64,000 bases of DNA. Origin: Thioclava electrotropha. Lineage in GTDB: Bacteria > Pseudomonadota > Alphaproteobacteria > Rhodobacterales > Rhodobacteraceae. Position 1 is the first letter of the stretch. Each line of letters begins with the position of its first letter. Position numbers and translations under genes: made by a program. The notes under the pieces are model-generated. The model was not told the origin of the DNA. It ran no database searches and saw only the letters and a list, made by a program, of their open reading frames with translations. The stretch lies in contig NZ_CP053562.1 of the NCBI RefSeq assembly GCF_002085925.2, forward strand, positions 2,741,501 through 2,805,500. The letters are read 5' to 3'. Shown one piece after another: positions 63,302-64,000 of the stretch.

Positions 63302-63928
63302 TCAAACGCCGGAAAGTATCTCCGCGAACTTTCGGAAGACATCTCCGCGAATAATGGTAACTCGTTCCCAATCTGGCTTCTTCTCGGTGAACTGGCCATG
63401 CGCCGCATAGTGCAAACGCAAATCTCGGTCCTGATCTTTGAAGACAAACTCGGCGGTCGGACCGACATGGCTTAGGCGCAACTCCAAGTCTCCGGCCTCT
63501 CGCCAAGCGAACACGTCTGCAAACAAGCCATCGATCCAAGCGCTAATGAAAGGGCCGAACGTCGGCGTTACTTTCATGTCCTCCAACGGCTTGTCTACGA
63601 GGTGCATAAGAAAATGAAACGTGCCGTCACGCCGAACGGAAGGTGCTTCCCACTGCTGCAGTTCATCTGCGAACATGTCTCCTCCGACGAGGCGCATCTC
63701 TTCGACGCTTTTCACGAAACCAGGTGCGTCGCGCATGCCGACGCCGCTCGCGACAGTAATTGCAACGTTGAAAATGTCGCGACCCTTCATCGCAGTAGCG
63801 CCTCGCCCGCGCCCGCCGGAAGCACGCAACCCGTGCTCCATCAAGGTGCGGCTGACTACTTCTGCGCTAACTTGCGGAACATCAAAAACCTGCGAAATCG
63901 CCTGCGCCATCTGTCTCGAGTTCGTCAC
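63302..63928 (-). CDS. Unrecognised protein with N-terminal helical domain
   Basis: Protein of 208 residues starting at GTG 63928, with GAGG 6 nt upstream; the frame continues to a TTG at 63955 that coincides with the expected transcription start. The first 60 residues (SRQMAQAISQVFDVPQVSAEVVSRTLMEHGLRASGGRGRGATAMKGRD) look like a small helical domain of the type seen in phage or mobile-element proteins, while the rest has beta-strand character (TFHFLMHLVDK, DLELRLSHVGPTAEFVFKDQDRDLRLHYAAHGQF). I do not recognise the family. Its GC content is lower than the host genes. It may be cargo of, or flank, the Tn7-like element. Confidence 0.65.
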   Translation of the reverse strand: MTNSRQMAQAISQVFDVPQVSAEVVSRTLMEHGLRASGGRGRGATAMKGRDIFNVAITVASGVGMRDAPGFVKSVEEMRLVGGDMFADELQQWEAPSVRRDGTFHFLMHLVDKPLEDMKVTPTFGPFISAWIDGLFADVFAWREAGDLELRLSHVGPTAEFVFKDQDRDLRLHYAAHGQFTEKKPDWERVTIIRGDVFRKFAEILSGV

Positions 63929-63958
63929 GGCCAACCTCACCTCGCCTTGTGCCAAGCT

Positions 63959-63987
63959 GTTGTAAACTGGAGGTGAACGCAGGTCAA
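63959..63987 (-). promoter_or_regulatory. Sigma-70-type promoter of the right-edge gene
   Basis: On the minus strand TTGACC (63982-63987) and TACAAC (63959-63964) are separated by exactly 17 bp. This would start transcription about 20-25 nt before the GTG at 63928. Confidence 0.6.
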
Positions 63988-64000
63988 TTCATTTTCGCAT

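Overview
The window is high-GC DNA from an alphaproteobacterium, most likely a member of the Rhodobacteraceae. The evidence is a division and cell-wall (dcw) cluster with a DUF2484 gene next to murB, an aerobic cobaltochelatase pair cobS/cobT, an hmu heme locus, and a tauR-tpa-tauABC taurine locus. No rRNA, tRNA or CRISPR array was seen.

Layout. 0-5 kb: heme uptake (TonB receptor, reading off the left edge, divergent from hmuSTUV). 5-8.4 kb: a DUF1992 protein, a CPBP-type membrane protease and a DUF6544-like protein. 7.4-15.1 kb: taurine island with a YdfG/IsfD-like reductase, a TauE-like exporter, the MocR regulator TauR, taurine aminotransferase and the TauABC importer. A repeated CTGGCCC box with an identical 23-bp spacing precedes both the reductase and tpa. 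No xsc is present, so the set looks like taurine to sulfoacetaldehyde to isethionate, with export. 15-29 kb: sugar dehydrogenase, J-domain protein, cobS/cobT, FMN reductase, aminopeptidase P, a MaoC-PTA fusion with ackA, and a D-lactate dehydrogenase. 28.8-44.1 kb: a long minus-strand array ftsW-murG-murC-(APC permease)-DUF2484-murB-ddl-ftsQ-ftsA-ftsZ-lpxC-bamD-recN. Both lpxC and murB carry single frameshifts as given. Because both genes are normally essential, these are probably sequence errors at G/C runs.

44.2-52.8 kb: a photolyase-like flavoprotein whose two domains appear in permuted order, then a redox cluster around a LysR regulator (Tat-signal alcohol dehydrogenase, two cupins, aldo/keto reductase, tandem CMD protein, F420-reductase-like protein, RibD-like reductase). 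A conserved box containing the palindrome CTCATGAG lies ahead of three of its plus-strand units. 53.0-56.8 kb: a TetR-controlled HlyD/ABC efflux system with a perfect operator palindrome.

56.8-63.2 kb: a compact Tn7-like transposition module, tnsA-tnsB-tnsC-tniQ, ending at a strong terminator. An AT-rich, motif-rich region upstream of tnsA may be the transposon end. No Cas gene, tnsE or obvious cargo lies inside. An unrecognised gene with its own promoter occupies the right edge. The element and the edge gene have lower GC than the host genes, consistent with transfer.
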